A stretch of 64,000 nt of DNA, taken from a virus. Positions 42,072-52,656 of this stretch are shown here, one piece after another. The DNA lies in IMG/VR virus record IMGVR_UViG_3300044675_005482, positions 1 through 64,000 of that record; one strand, given 5' to 3'. Position 1 is the stretch's first letter; each line of letters starts with the position of its first letter. Both the position numbers and the translations under genes were made by a program. Under the pieces are notes generated by a model. The model was not told where the DNA came from. It made no database searches and was given only the letters and a program-made list of their open reading frames with translations.

Positions 42072-43960
42072 TGATATCAGCATCCACAGAAGCCAAGACG
42101 GTACTTGAGCAAAGTACAACACTAAATACAAAAATTGGCTGTACTCTAGAATACAACATGAACAGTCTAGTAGACAACATTGTTGTTTCTGGACTAGACA
42201 TAACAGCTTCAGACGGAAGCAAACCATTTAAAAAACTTTTCCCAGTAGACTCTATTATTAAAGCATACAGACCAATTGGTGCTGGTATTAAATATGCAAT
42301 ATCTGGTGACGTAGCTCTTAACAGCTATAGAAATCCAAAATCAATATCCTATCCTATTGCTTATAGAACGTATTATCCAGGTGCAGATACAAAATACAAA
42401 TACTATATAACAGGTAAATCAACTGCGCTTAATGTTATTATTAATTATCCAAAAACAATATTGGCTAATAAAATAGTTGCTAGATTTGAGATATCACATT
42501 CAACGCCATCAACATGGACAATGTCTATAAATGAAGCACAAATAGCAACTGGCACGTCAGCAGACATAAAGGCCTTTGCATCTGGAGTATATGATTCTGG
42601 AACATTAACTTTACATTACAACGGAACATCTTGGTCAACAACAGAGCCTTCAGTTCCAGCCGCACCAGTTAGCTTAACTAGCGTTAGGTTACAGGCTCCA
42701 GGAGTTTCAAATAAATATATTGGTTTAATTGAACTTTCTCCTAGATGGGTTGTAGATGTATCAGACAGAATATCAAACTTTTCAATTTCTAAAGAGTCTT
42801 CTAGCGGGGCAGACGACATATTCCCAGTAGGTAAAGTAACTGCTAACTCAATATCAATGGGATTAATATCGTATGAAGATCAGAGAAAGGTTCAAACATT
42901 TGACAAAACCGATACGTTTGACGCATCAAAAATTTATTTGTATAAGCAAATTGAAGTAAAGCCTTTTGTTAAAATATACCACAGCGCAGGAACACTTACA
43001 GATTCAGATGGCCAATACGAAAAAATTAAACAGGGTCTATTTTACTTAGACACATGGTCAACAAGTGAGTTTGGGGAAATAGATCTTAGTGCATTAGACT
43101 CAGCTAAAATTTTACAGGAAACTCTTTGCCCATCATTATTATGTGAAGGGTACTCTGTTCCTGGAATTATAAGAAGGCTTTTAGATTCAGTTGGTTTTAC
43201 CAATTACAATATTAATTTACTTTCTACAGAATCATCTCCTCTAACACCAAGATTTTGGTGGTCTGATGACAATAAGACGATGTGGCAAGCAATTCAAGAA
43301 ATTTGTAGAGACGCTCAAATAACAGCTGTTTTTGATGAAAACAATATTTTGCAATTTTACACAAGGGACTATATCTTTAATTCCGCAAGACCAGTTGATT
43401 GGTCATTTAGATATAGTTCAAGTGGATTAAATCTACCTAACATAATGTCTTTAAGCAAAACAGAATTACCGTCAGCAAATCAAATTAAAGTTTTGTGGAA
43501 TAGTGTTACAACAAACGAATACTCAGGCTCAGCACAACCACTATGGCAATCTTCTAAGGGATGGATGAGTGCACTTTCGCTAGATCAAAACTTACTTACT
43601 TCTGACACACAGGGATCTTATATTAAGCTAAGCGCTATAACCGTTAATGAATATGAAGCTGGAAAAGTTATTGAAGAGTATAGCGGGTATCTAGTAATTG
43701 ATTCTGAAATTATAGAATATGACGGTGTAGAATATGAGTATACAACAGAAACTGGACAAAAATTTCAAGTTGTAGTTCAAAGTGATTCTGATGTTTTAAA
43801 GTTTTTAGGACTAGGCGCAGTCGGTTCAGACAAGTATGTAAGAACTGGAAGAGTTAGAATTAAAACAAGAGGTGCATTTGGAACAACTGTTGAAAATCAT
43901 TATGCAGCAGCACAAAATATAATTGATTCTTGGGAAGGATACGAAGTTAAATGGGTGTAA
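42071..43960 (+). CDS. Tail-tip hub/minor tail protein
   Basis: A 629-residue protein. The region about 350-460 (LLDSVGFTNYNINLLS, then FWWSDDNKTMWQAIQEIC) resembles the hub domain of minor tail proteins, including the ICRDAQITAVFDENNILQFY segment. N-terminal residues 1-220 are beta-rich. It probably forms the central hub through which the tape measure and DNA leave. No peptidoglycan hydrolase motif is visible. It overlaps the next gene by 10 bases. Confidence 0.6.
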   Translation: MISASTEAKTVLEQSTTLNTKIGCTLEYNMNSLVDNIVVSGLDITASDGSKPFKKLFPVDSIIKAYRPIGAGIKYAISGDVALNSYRNPKSISYPIAYRTYYPGADTKYKYYITGKSTALNVIINYPKTILANKIVARFEISHSTPSTWTMSINEAQIATGTSADIKAFASGVYDSGTLTLHYNGTSWSTTEPSVPAAPVSLTSVRLQAPGVSNKYIGLIELSPRWVVDVSDRISNFSISKESSSGADDIFPVGKVTANSISMGLISYEDQRKVQTFDKTDTFDASKIYLYKQIEVKPFVKIYHSAGTLTDSDGQYEKIKQGLFYLDTWSTSEFGEIDLSALDSAKILQETLCPSLLCEGYSVPGIIRRLLDSVGFTNYNINLLSTESSPLTPRFWWSDDNKTMWQAIQEICRDAQITAVFDENNILQFYTRDYIFNSARPVDWSFRYSSSGLNLPNIMSLSKTELPSANQIKVLWNSVTTNEYSGSAQPLWQSSKGWMSALSLDQNLLTSDTQGSYIKLSAITVNEYEAGKVIEEYSGYLVIDSEIIEYDGVEYEYTTETGQKFQVVVQSDSDVLKFLGLGAVGSDKYVRTGRVRIKTRGAFGTTVENHYAAAQNIIDSWEGYEVKWV

Positions 43961-45750
43961 ACACAACTACTCTTGAAGGAATTATGGCTGCATCTTGGGG
44001 CAGATTTTATGATGTTGATAGAACGCCAACCGCACCAACACCAGCACAACTTGCAATTCCATGGATATCTGCAGTTCCAACCTCACCAACAGAAGCTACA
44101 ATTATTATTATGACTCCTTCAGTAACACCAGGGAGTTATCGTGGAGACATTACTCGTGGAAGTTCTTTTAGCGGACCAGACAGAACCTTCAATGATGCTG
44201 ATGGAATATTTACAGTTACTGGATTAACTCCAGGAGAAACATACAGAATAAGAGCTGCTTGCCATGCATCAAATCCAGCAATATACGGTGCATATGCATA
44301 TGAAAGTTTTACTATGCCAAAACCTGCAACAGTTGCAAGCGTTGGAACAACAATTGCTGGAGTAAATATTCCGAATAACACACCAGCGCCTACTGTATCA
44401 CCAACAGACACTGGAGCGCAAAACAACACAGTAGAAGTGCCAGACGGTAATCCAACTGTCCCTGCCCCTACTGGAAGCTATAATGCTGTTGTTGGAAATA
44501 GACAAGTCACCAGATCTTTGTTTAAAGTTACTAATAACTCAAAGGTTAAAGACATATATTCAATTGCAATGAAGGATTTAAATATAAGTAAGACATCCAC
44601 GCACTACGCATTTGGAGCAGGATTATTTTTTCAAAGCAGCGTAACTAATACAGAGGCCGAAGGAGGATTCGGTATATTTGTAGACAATAGCGGAATGAAT
44701 GGATATTTCTTAATGATGCAAACAACTACAAATACATCAGTGCATGGTGAAAAAGAAGTAAAAATACTAAAGGTTGTAAATGGGTCAAAGACAGTTTTAG
44801 CAGACAGCCAAAGTTCTGCAACTAAAAGTGTTAACGGAGTTGTTGGGGCAAAAAATTATAAGGTAGACATTAAGGTAAAAGTAACTCCAACCACTGTAGT
44901 TTTAGATGTATATATTAATAACTTTAAAATATCAGCAGTAGACAGCAATGCATCTGGAACAACAGATCCAAAGAAGCTAGTTCTTCCAGTTACATCTAAA
45001 ATTGCAATGCTTTCATCAGTAGGAACAGCAAGCTTTGATTATGTATACGCAATCCCAATTGATGAAAATCAGTATAATACTGGAGTTATGCAAAATGTAT
45101 ATAACGGACAGTTTGCATCAACATCCCTTAACTTTCTTTACGGAGAAAAAGTTTTAAGCAATTTTAACAAAACAGAATTGCCTGGAGGAAAACTAGAGGA
45201 GTTTGGAACAGTAGCAAGAGAACTTAGAAAAGTTTCTGTAAAGTACCCAGAAAGACCTGGATATCCTCTTTATCCAACTTTAGGAATTAATAAATATGTA
45301 CAGGTGCTTGGCAGCAGGCTCTCCTCATTTGGAGCTGAAATTTATTTAATAAATAATGCTGGAACCTATGTGCCTGTAGATGATGGACAAACTTATTCAT
45401 TTAGCGTTCTAGGAAACTATGTTGTAACAACTGGACAGCATGAATACACAGATTCATCAATAAATGAATTTAGTACACCAGAGCCAGCAATATTTGAGTC
45501 ATTGTGGATTCAAAATGAGAGTGATGCAAAAAAGCTTTCAGAGTGGATAAAGACACAATGGTCAAAGCAGCAGCTTGTTATTAATATGCAGGTTGCTTCT
45601 AATCCTTTAATTAGCGTCGGAGACGTTATATCAATTAATTACCCAGACAATAATTTAGACGGGACAAAGAAGTTTATTGTAACAAACGTAAGCAACGCAT
45701 TTGATCAAGGCTTAGAAACATCTATAACGGCTAGATCTATATATACATAG
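43951..45750 (+). CDS. Minor tail protein with Fn3 and lectin-like domains
   Basis: A 599-residue protein with an Fn3-like domain (about 40-115, ending GLTPGETYRIRAACHAS), a Pro/Thr-rich linker (about 130-170) and a concanavalin-like beta-sandwich (about 175-370) containing YAFGAGLFFQSSV and GYFLMMQTTTN. A C-terminal domain (about 390-599) ends with SVGDVISINYPDNNLDG. It is likely a tail-tip accessory that binds glycans or positions fibres. Confidence 0.6.
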   Translation: MGVNTTTLEGIMAASWGRFYDVDRTPTAPTPAQLAIPWISAVPTSPTEATIIIMTPSVTPGSYRGDITRGSSFSGPDRTFNDADGIFTVTGLTPGETYRIRAACHASNPAIYGAYAYESFTMPKPATVASVGTTIAGVNIPNNTPAPTVSPTDTGAQNNTVEVPDGNPTVPAPTGSYNAVVGNRQVTRSLFKVTNNSKVKDIYSIAMKDLNISKTSTHYAFGAGLFFQSSVTNTEAEGGFGIFVDNSGMNGYFLMMQTTTNTSVHGEKEVKILKVVNGSKTVLADSQSSATKSVNGVVGAKNYKVDIKVKVTPTTVVLDVYINNFKISAVDSNASGTTDPKKLVLPVTSKIAMLSSVGTASFDYVYAIPIDENQYNTGVMQNVYNGQFASTSLNFLYGEKVLSNFNKTELPGGKLEEFGTVARELRKVSVKYPERPGYPLYPTLGINKYVQVLGSRLSSFGAEIYLINNAGTYVPVDDGQTYSFSVLGNYVVTTGQHEYTDSSINEFSTPEPAIFESLWIQNESDAKKLSEWIKTQWSKQQLVINMQVASNPLISVGDVISINYPDNNLDGTKKFIVTNVSNAFDQGLETSITARSIYT

Positions 45751-45754
45751 GAAA

Positions 45755-45763
45755 TGGTATAAT
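45755..45763 (+). promoter_or_regulatory. Extended -10 directly before an ATG
   Basis: TGgTATAAT (TATAAT at 45758-45763) is followed by exactly six bases and the ATG at 45770, where transcription would start. No -35 and no ribosome site are clear. It fits the leaderless pattern seen elsewhere in the window. Confidence 0.5.
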
Positions 45764-45769
45764 GATAAA

Positions 45770-46168
45770 ATGGTAAGTAAAAGAATATCGACCACTGGTG
45801 TTGGCACTACAGCACCAATAACCCTTTATTCCAATTCCCCAGAAAATACTGACCTAGCCCCAAATTTTAAAGTCATTATTCCTGGCAATGTAATTGGCCC
45901 AATGTTCTCATCTTCAGCGGACCTAGAAGCTACGGAGCTTGAGGGTGAAGTACAGGTTGAGGTAGAGACAGAAGGGGATGAAACTGTTGTTGAAGGCGGA
46001 AACTCTGTATCAACATTTGCTGTACCAAACTCTAGCGATATAAGTATTCTGTCAAATTCAGTTGTATATGATGCTAGTGGCCAGCCAAGCGTTACTGCAG
46101 TATTTAAGATTAAAAATTCTAGTGGAAAAACACTAAAAGGAATAAATGTGAGGGTACAATCATTATGA
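45770..46168 (+). CDS. Minor virion protein (132 aa)
   Basis: A 132-residue protein with no family I recognise. The middle (about 47-80) is a run of Glu-rich residues, flanked by beta-rich ends; the C-terminal half has FKIKNSSGKTLKGINV, a small beta-sandwich-like pattern. No ribosome site; translation is probably leaderless. It overlaps the next start by four bases (ATGA), in the tail fibre operon. Confidence 0.5.
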   Translation: MVSKRISTTGVGTTAPITLYSNSPENTDLAPNFKVIIPGNVIGPMFSSSADLEATELEGEVQVEVETEGDETVVEGGNSVSTFAVPNSSDISILSNSVVYDASGQPSVTAVFKIKNSSGKTLKGINVRVQSL

Positions 46169-47076
46169 TAACTAAATTTGGAAAAAGATTCTTAACTAGC
46201 TATATTGCTGGCAACGTCGGCTTTGCTCAAAAGGATATCGCTTTGGGTATTGGAACAACAGAGCCTAATGGCAAGGGTAAAGATACAAGACTAGATTTTG
46301 AATTTTATAGATTGCCAGCAACACTAGGAAGCATTGATATTTCACAAACTGGCGTTGATCCAGAAAATGAGCCAATCTTTTCATATACAGCAATTTATAA
46401 AGCTACAATTCCACAAGATATTGCTGGAGTAATATCAGAAGTTGGTTTGTATCCAGGAGCAAGAACCTCAAATAATAACTTCGATAGTAAGTTTCTAACA
46501 GATTTTGAAAATAATTTATTGTGGTCAGATGGATCTAACAATCCTGTATTAAGACCAAATGAAGTTTCTCCAGAATTTACAGCGAGAATTGGCGAGAACA
46601 TGGTTCAATATAATGTGGTTGCTAGCTCTACAAAAGAATATACAAACGCATTAGTCCTATATGATATATCTGGATACAGCGTAAATGATACACTTTCAAT
46701 TGCATATAAAAAGAATGATAACAACTTGTCTAAGATAAGAGTCAAACTTTACAGTTCAGATACTGCTTACTGCTGGGTTGATTTTACTCCATTGACTGGA
46801 ACTGGTGACAGAATTCAATCAACAACATTAAACAATCTTTTTTCAAACGTTACTGCAACGGCTCCAGACTTAACAGCAATTACTAAGATAGGTGTTGAAG
46901 TTACAGCTGGATCTGGCGGCAACACAGAGGTTCACTTTGACGGAATCAGAATCAATGACGAGGATACCTTTGACCCTTCATATGGAATGATTAGCAGATC
47001 TTTGTTATCGACACCTTTAGTAAAGCCATCTGGTAGACCAGTAGATATAGAATACAAACTGGTATTAGGATTCTAA
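46165..47076 (+). CDS. Minor tail protein (303 aa)
   Basis: A 303-residue beta-rich protein. The N-terminal region (KFGKRFLTSYIAGNV, then AIYKATIPQDIAGVISEVGLY) is typical of phage tail collar/fibre-base proteins in which GVISEVGLY recurs. The C-terminal half resembles a carbohydrate-binding beta-sandwich (about 135-265). Probably joins the tail tip to the two large fibres that follow. Confidence 0.55.
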   Translation: MITKFGKRFLTSYIAGNVGFAQKDIALGIGTTEPNGKGKDTRLDFEFYRLPATLGSIDISQTGVDPENEPIFSYTAIYKATIPQDIAGVISEVGLYPGARTSNNNFDSKFLTDFENNLLWSDGSNNPVLRPNEVSPEFTARIGENMVQYNVVASSTKEYTNALVLYDISGYSVNDTLSIAYKKNDNNLSKIRVKLYSSDTAYCWVDFTPLTGTGDRIQSTTLNNLFSNVTATAPDLTAITKIGVEVTAGSGGNTEVHFDGIRINDEDTFDPSYGMISRSLLSTPLVKPSGRPVDIEYKLVLGF

Positions 47077-49011
47077 ATGACAGATACTTTAAACGCTGGA
47101 GGCAAGATTGTACCTAAAGATCTTGCTGTTGCTACGCAACCAGATGTAGATAAAAATTTTTTTACAGCATCCGTAAAGGGTTTAAAGCTTTCTAAAACTT
47201 ATGCAATTCAGTTTCAATGGGTAGAGTCAGATGGCAAGTTAAGCGATTGGTCTACCTCTTATGTTTTTACAACATCAAATGAATCTGCTCCTGCAGTTCC
47301 ATCATCAACAGTTCCTTCAACTGGAAGCGGTGGAATTCCAGTTACTCTTTCTACTTTCCCAACAAACGCCAAGAGAGTAGACGTTTATGTAATAGGTGGA
47401 ATATTTGGCATAGGTAAAGTTGCTTATTCATTTTCAACAGCTGGAACAAATATTATTTCTGCGCCAGGCGGAACTTATGTTGTTGAACTAAGATCAGTAT
47501 CCCCAACTGGAGTCACAAGTACAGTTGGAGAAAGCTTTACAATTACTGTTGCAGATATTGGTGGCGAAGTAATTGCAGCACCAACTAACCCTAATGGATT
47601 TACTGCTTCAAGAATCCTTGCTGGCGTACAGCTAAGCTGGGCTGGAACATATGCTAACGGAACATTTACGGGATTTGAAGCAATTAAAGTTTTTGCTGGA
47701 ACCTCAACAAGTGCAACACCTGGAACATATATTGAGGTTGGAGTTTTAACTGGCAACAATGTAAAAAATACAATTACAATTCCAGTAGATGGAACATATG
47801 TTAAATATGGTCAAGCAACTTATCTTCATGCAGCCGCAGTAAATAAAAATGGAACTGTTGGAACAATACAGGCAAACGTTGCTTCAGTTGCACTTGGGCC
47901 AGGAAAAGCAACAGATGCAGACATTAATGATGGCGCAGTTGTTATTTCTAAATTGGCATCAGATGTTCTTACAGTTGGAAACTTAAAAGCTGGAGACATT
48001 AATGCTACATCTTATATTCGTGCTGGGTCAAAGGCAGTTGATGGAACTGGAGCAAGAGTAGAAATTTCTAGCTCAACAATATCACAAAGCGGATCAAATG
48101 TTTTACCTGGATTTTATATTTATGGATCAACAGGCACTCCAGTACTTTCTGCGCCACTTGGCGGAGGATTATCTATTACAGGTTCTGGAACATTTACTGG
48201 AAATATTAGCGGAGCAAGCGGAGAATTTACAGGAGACCTTGGAGCAAGTGGCGGTAACTTTACAGTAAGAAGCGGAATCATGACAGCGCTTGCTGGCTCA
48301 ATTGGCGGATGGGTAATTAATAGCCAAGCATTAAAAAATTCAGCAGTAACGTTCCCAAACATTATGCTTGACCCAAGCAACGCTAAAATTGAATTAAGAC
48401 AAACGGCATCTAATTCAAGCGATACTGGAAATTCTATAAAAATGGACACATCTTCTGGATTAAGAATTGGAACTAGCGGATCTCCTAAATTTACAGTAGA
48501 TATGGCTGGCAACATGGTTGCACAAGATGCAACGCTATATGGAAAAATTATTACAACTGGAACAAGCCCAGTCGGGGCTTCTGGTACATTAACCATAGAT
48601 TCTGGATTTATTGATCATACAAGCTATTTGTATATTAGATCAGGGTCATTTGCTGCAATAAGCGCAAATGGTTTATTTCAAGCAAGTGCCGCTGACGGTA
48701 CAGACGCATCTAACCTATATCTTTATCCAAACGAAGTAATTATTGGAACTGGTGGCGCTACTGGAGATGTACAATTAAGAATGGGAGCGGTTGGAACCCC
48801 ATCTGGATTTACTGGGTGGTATGCAAACGGAATAGATATAAATCTTGAGCCAACAGGTAACAATGGTACTATTGGCAGAACAGTTACATTATTTGCTGGT
48901 CAGCTTAGGGCTGGCAGAGCTTTGCATACAGGTGCGGCAACTTCATCTGCTGGAATTGAAGCAGTAGTGTTTGGTTCAAATGTTGGCGACCTTTACTTTA
49001 GTACGGCGTGA
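47077..49011 (+). CDS. Fn3-containing tail fibre
   Basis: A 644-residue fibre. Fn3-like domains lie at about 25-85 and 165-270 (SRILAGVQLSWAGT). A linker with DADINDGAVVISKLASDVLTVG (about 287-308) is a signature of phage tail fibre or tip attachment proteins. The second half is a glycine-rich repeat stalk (GSGTFTGNISGASGEFTGDLGASGG, about 370-393, shown here only in outline) and a knob. The start follows the upstream stop without gap. Confidence 0.68.
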   Translation: MTDTLNAGGKIVPKDLAVATQPDVDKNFFTASVKGLKLSKTYAIQFQWVESDGKLSDWSTSYVFTTSNESAPAVPSSTVPSTGSGGIPVTLSTFPTNAKRVDVYVIGGIFGIGKVAYSFSTAGTNIISAPGGTYVVELRSVSPTGVTSTVGESFTITVADIGGEVIAAPTNPNGFTASRILAGVQLSWAGTYANGTFTGFEAIKVFAGTSTSATPGTYIEVGVLTGNNVKNTITIPVDGTYVKYGQATYLHAAAVNKNGTVGTIQANVASVALGPGKATDADINDGAVVISKLASDVLTVGNLKAGDINATSYIRAGSKAVDGTGARVEISSSTISQSGSNVLPGFYIYGSTGTPVLSAPLGGGLSITGSGTFTGNISGASGEFTGDLGASGGNFTVRSGIMTALAGSIGGWVINSQALKNSAVTFPNIMLDPSNAKIELRQTASNSSDTGNSIKMDTSSGLRIGTSGSPKFTVDMAGNMVAQDATLYGKIITTGTSPVGASGTLTIDSGFIDHTSYLYIRSGSFAAISANGLFQASAADGTDASNLYLYPNEVIIGTGGATGDVQLRMGAVGTPSGFTGWYANGIDINLEPTGNNGTIGRTVTLFAGQLRAGRALHTGAATSSAGIEAVVFGSNVGDLYFSTA

Positions 49012-49016
49012 TATAA

Positions 49017-52000
49017 ATGGCTACCTGGCAAAAAAAATCTACAGGATGGGTTGAAATACTTTCTATATTTAGAAAGACAAGCACTAGTGCATGGACAGAG
49101 ATACAAAACGTTTGGAGAAAAACTTCTACTGGCTGGGTAAAGGTTTTTACAAGAACTAATCTGCCTGGAATAACAACATTCCCTAGAGTACGAGATGTCA
49201 ATGGAAATAACATTGATAACAACATATACATTGCAAACGTAGGCGATACTCTGTACGGGTATAGAGGAGTTTGGTCCAATACTCCAACCTCATATGAAGA
49301 TAGATGGGCTTGGAGTTCATTTGCAGGAGGACCGTATTCTTTATTTAGTCCTTCACAAATAAATACTACATTACCTACAACTGTTTCCTGGGATGATAGA
49401 TATATTGTATATCAGGTAAGAGCTACTAATGCTTCTGGTACTTCGGAATGGGTTTCAAGTGCTAACGAAGCACATTTAATTAAATATCCTCCTTTTATAT
49501 CCAGCGCAACAATAACAAAAAATGGCGTAGATGTTGGCGGAACAGCAAAGCTAAAGCCAGGAGACGCTTTAGTTGGAGCATGGGTTGAAGATACAGCAAC
49601 AGATACAATTTCTAGTAGCTATGCTTATGAATGGACTTACTCTAATGGAACAGCAGCTGCAAATGATAATGGAACAAAATTTTATACAATATCAGCTGCC
49701 GATGTTGGAAAGTCTTTAATTTTTAAAGTTACAGGAACTAATACTGGTGGTACAGATTTTGCTTCAAGCACACCAACTGCAGTAATAGAAGAAGCTTTAG
49801 CCGTATACAGCTTCAGCTTTGGAAACACATTATATGTTGGTACAAATGGATACATCGGTGTTGATTCTGGATCTTCAAGCACTGGAGTTCCAGCAACAGG
49901 AAGAAATTTAAATATTATGGGCGGTAAAGATTGGCAGATGAGCACAATCTATTACTGGTCAAATGCAGATACATATGCAGTTAGATATGACGGTTATGAA
50001 TATCAAAAGGGTGGACAAGAAGCTTTTAGAGTAACATACCAAGCTAAATTTTATACCAATCAAAACTACGTAGACTATAAAATTATTAGATGGGGATCAA
50101 GCTTAACAATGTCTCCGACTGCTTTTGGTATGTACGCAAATGGCTCATTAGTTGCTAACACATATTCGGGACCATTTGTTTATAGTCCTGGAGTTACAAT
50201 GCGTGTTTATTATGATGGAAGTATTCCAACAGCTTATGTTGGATTTACAGAGATTCCAGCAGCAGTACCAAATGATGCAATGCTAAATGCTGGTGCAGTA
50301 TCATCTGGATCTGCAGATGATGGTTATTTAACTTTATCTACTGCAGCAAATCAATATAATCCACCAACATTAACATCTGTAAGTGCATCTTCCACTGGTA
50401 CTTCTATTTCTGCAACATTTACAACTGGAGCTGATTATAACGGACATAATTATGTAATTAGGACTGGATCACACTTTGGAACTCTTATAAATAGTGGAAG
50501 CTCATTTAGCGGTGCTTTTGCGTATGATAACCTTTCTGGAGGAACTACATATTATGTTACGCTTACACCATTTAACTCTCAATCACAAACTGGCTCATCA
50601 TCTCAATTTAGTGTAACAACCTCAAGTAATCCTGGAGCATTTAGCGTTAACAGCGGAAGTAAATTTAAGCCACCAACGTCATTTGGAACTAGAACAGTTA
50701 CTGTTGGATGGTCAACATCACTAAATGGCCCCAATTATGAAGTTCAATTAGAAGGTAGTAGTGATGGATCTACGTGGGCAATATGTACTGGAAGATGGCC
50801 AGGAAACACAGTAGATACAACATTAAGTTTAGCTGGATCTCCTTACTTTACAACAACTTCAATAACAATAACAAATGTTCAATATTTTAAATTTTACCGT
50901 GCTACTGCAAGAGCAAGAAATTCAAGTTTTGATTCTGCTTCTGCAGCATACTCAAATGGCGGAACTTCTACAAGCCTTCAATACTATCAGTTAGCTGGAG
51001 AAAATCCAGGAACTCCAGGAATTGGAACAATAACTTTAGGTAAAACTTCTGCATCAATACCATGGACATTTCCAACAAATACTGGATCCAACTTTATTGA
51101 TTGGGTACAGTTTTCGTTAGATAACTCTACATTTAATAATGATTTTACTACACCATATGCATTTACTGGTTTAACAGCAGGAACAGCATATACGTTATAT
51201 TATAGATCATTAAACTATGATGGGCTTTTTTCTTCTACTCTAACAAGCTCATTCACAACACTTGCACTTCAACCACCAAATACTCCAGCCGCACCAACTG
51301 CTGGAACAACCAACAATACAAGTATTGCATGGAGCTGGTCTGCTCCAACAGTAGACTCAACACACTTAGCAGCTACTGGATATGAATATGCTCATACACA
51401 GTCTGCATCAACACCAACAAGTGGTTGGACGGCAACAACGGCTACATCTGTTACCATAACAGGGCTTTCTCAAAATACAACATATCATATGCATATTAGA
51501 GCAACAAACGCTGACGGAACTAGCGGATCAAGTAGTGCTTCTAAGACAACCACAAATGTAGTTGCAACAAGCTATACTGTTACTTATAGTGGAAATGGAA
51601 ATACTGGAGGTACTGCTCCAACTGCACATTCAACTACAAGCTCATTAACAATTAAGGCCCTGCCTTCACCAGCCTTTACAAGAACAAACTGTACGCTTGG
51701 ATCGGGATGGAATACGGCTGCAAATGGAAGCGGAACAAATATTGCAGCTGGAGACACATATACACCTACAGCAAATATTACTCTGTATGCAAAATGGACT
51801 GCAAATTCTGTATCAGCAGCAGCTCCAGCAAACTTTACATTCGTTGGAAATATTAACAACAACACTCAAAAGCAGTGGAGCTGGAGTGCTCAAACATCTG
51901 TTACAGGTGGAACGGCAAATGGCTACAGGTGGCAGCTAACAACAACAAACCCAAACGTTGCTGGATGGAACGGGGTATTTACAGAAGGTACTCAAACGGC

Positions 52001-52121
52001 AACATCCCGTACTATTTCTGTTGCAAATGCTTCTTCAAACCCTAGATGGATGAGAGTATGTGTAAATATAACAGACGGCCTTGGGGCTGCAAAAAATGGA
52101 TCATTTACTCTATGGAAATAG
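49017..52121 (+). CDS. Large Fn3/InlB-B-repeat adhesin
   Basis: A 1034-residue surface adhesin. It opens with tandem W-containing repeats (WQKKSTGWVEIL, WRKTSTGWVKVF, residues 4-40). Next come Ig-like domains (about 45-260), a carbohydrate-binding-like beta-sandwich (about 270-420), at least three Fn3 domains (about 450-835) and one InlB-B/Listeria-Bacteroides-type repeat (about 850-930, YTVTYSGNGNTGGTAP to ITLYAKW). It ends with a short beta domain. Probably the host-recognition fibre and the last of the large tail genes. Confidence 0.7.
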   Translation: MATWQKKSTGWVEILSIFRKTSTSAWTEIQNVWRKTSTGWVKVFTRTNLPGITTFPRVRDVNGNNIDNNIYIANVGDTLYGYRGVWSNTPTSYEDRWAWSSFAGGPYSLFSPSQINTTLPTTVSWDDRYIVYQVRATNASGTSEWVSSANEAHLIKYPPFISSATITKNGVDVGGTAKLKPGDALVGAWVEDTATDTISSSYAYEWTYSNGTAAANDNGTKFYTISAADVGKSLIFKVTGTNTGGTDFASSTPTAVIEEALAVYSFSFGNTLYVGTNGYIGVDSGSSSTGVPATGRNLNIMGGKDWQMSTIYYWSNADTYAVRYDGYEYQKGGQEAFRVTYQAKFYTNQNYVDYKIIRWGSSLTMSPTAFGMYANGSLVANTYSGPFVYSPGVTMRVYYDGSIPTAYVGFTEIPAAVPNDAMLNAGAVSSGSADDGYLTLSTAANQYNPPTLTSVSASSTGTSISATFTTGADYNGHNYVIRTGSHFGTLINSGSSFSGAFAYDNLSGGTTYYVTLTPFNSQSQTGSSSQFSVTTSSNPGAFSVNSGSKFKPPTSFGTRTVTVGWSTSLNGPNYEVQLEGSSDGSTWAICTGRWPGNTVDTTLSLAGSPYFTTTSITITNVQYFKFYRATARARNSSFDSASAAYSNGGTSTSLQYYQLAGENPGTPGIGTITLGKTSASIPWTFPTNTGSNFIDWVQFSLDNSTFNNDFTTPYAFTGLTAGTAYTLYYRSLNYDGLFSSTLTSSFTTLALQPPNTPAAPTAGTTNNTSIAWSWSAPTVDSTHLAATGYEYAHTQSASTPTSGWTATTATSVTITGLSQNTTYHMHIRATNADGTSGSSSASKTTTNVVATSYTVTYSGNGNTGGTAPTAHSTTSSLTIKALPSPAFTRTNCTLGSGWNTAANGSGTNIAAGDTYTPTANITLYAKWTANSVSAAAPANFTFVGNINNNTQKQWSWSAQTSVTGGTANGYRWQLTTTNPNVAGWNGVFTEGTQTATSRTISVANASSNPRWMRVCVNITDGLGAAKNGSFTLWK

Positions 52122-52138
52122 TATAATCATATGAGATA

Positions 52139-52147
52139 TGTTATAAT
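52139..52147 (+). promoter_or_regulatory. Extended -10 directly before an ATG
   Basis: TGtTATAAT (TATAAT at 52142-52147) lies exactly six bases before the ATG at 52154. A second TATAAT is 20 bases upstream (52122-52127). No ribosome site is seen, so a leaderless transcript is likely. Confidence 0.55.
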
Positions 52148-52153
52148 TACAAT

Positions 52154-52375
52154 ATGAGAGACTTTACGCATATATCTAATGAAGATAAAATAAGCATTAT
52201 AAACGGAAGAATTAGAAATTTAGAATGGAATCTTTATAATTTAGAGGCTGGACTAGTAGAAGAAAATGCTAGAGAAAATATAATATCTGAAAATGTTACT
52301 AATATAACTAATGAAATATTAGAGACTAAAAGATGTATAGAGGCTTTAGAGGTAGAGCTAAATAGCTTAATCTAG
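52154..52375 (+). CDS. Small coiled-coil protein, copy 1
   Basis: A 73-residue helical, acidic protein with heptad-like spacing. It aligns with the next gene along its full length (ISNEDKISIINGRIRNLEWN versus LTKEEKINIINSHKRSLLYS), so they are tandem paralogs. Function is unknown; located after the adhesin, they may be fibre trimerisation or chaperone proteins. The start has no ribosome site and is predicted leaderless. Confidence 0.55.
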   Translation: MRDFTHISNEDKISIINGRIRNLEWNLYNLEAGLVEENARENIISENVTNITNEILETKRCIEALEVELNSLI

Positions 52376-52378
52376 GTA

Positions 52379-52407
52379 TTGCCTAAAATTTACTAAAATG
52401 CTATAAT
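52379..52407 (+). promoter_or_regulatory. Promoter before coiled-coil copy 2
   Basis: TTGCCT (52379-52384), 17-bp spacer, extended TGc and a perfect TATAAT (52402-52407). A strong GAAGGAGG site then precedes the ATG at 52423. Confidence 0.75.
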
Positions 52408-52422
52408 AAAGAAGGAGGAAAG

Positions 52423-52650
52423 ATGACAACATTAACAAAAGAAGAAAAGATTAATATAATCAATTCTCATAAAAGAAGTCTTTTGTATTCTCAATATAAT
52501 CTAGAAGTAGATCTTATACAAGAAAATGCAAAGACCACAGTAGATCCAGAAAATTTGGCTGTAATTAATAACCAGATTGCTGAATCTCAAAAGCAGATAG
52601 ATGCTCTAACTGCTGAGGCAACTAGACTTACAAACTTAACAGAAGCATAG
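52423..52650 (+). CDS. Small coiled-coil protein, copy 2
   Basis: A 75-residue paralog of the preceding gene, predicted to be all alpha and coiled-coil, with a perfect promoter and a strong ribosome site. The copies differ most at the C-terminus. Unequal start signals (leaderless versus GAAGGAGG) imply the second is made in greater amount. Function unknown. Confidence 0.6.
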   Translation: MTTLTKEEKINIINSHKRSLLYSQYNLEVDLIQENAKTTVDPENLAVINNQIAESQKQIDALTAEATRLTNLTEA

Positions 52651-52656
52651 GATACA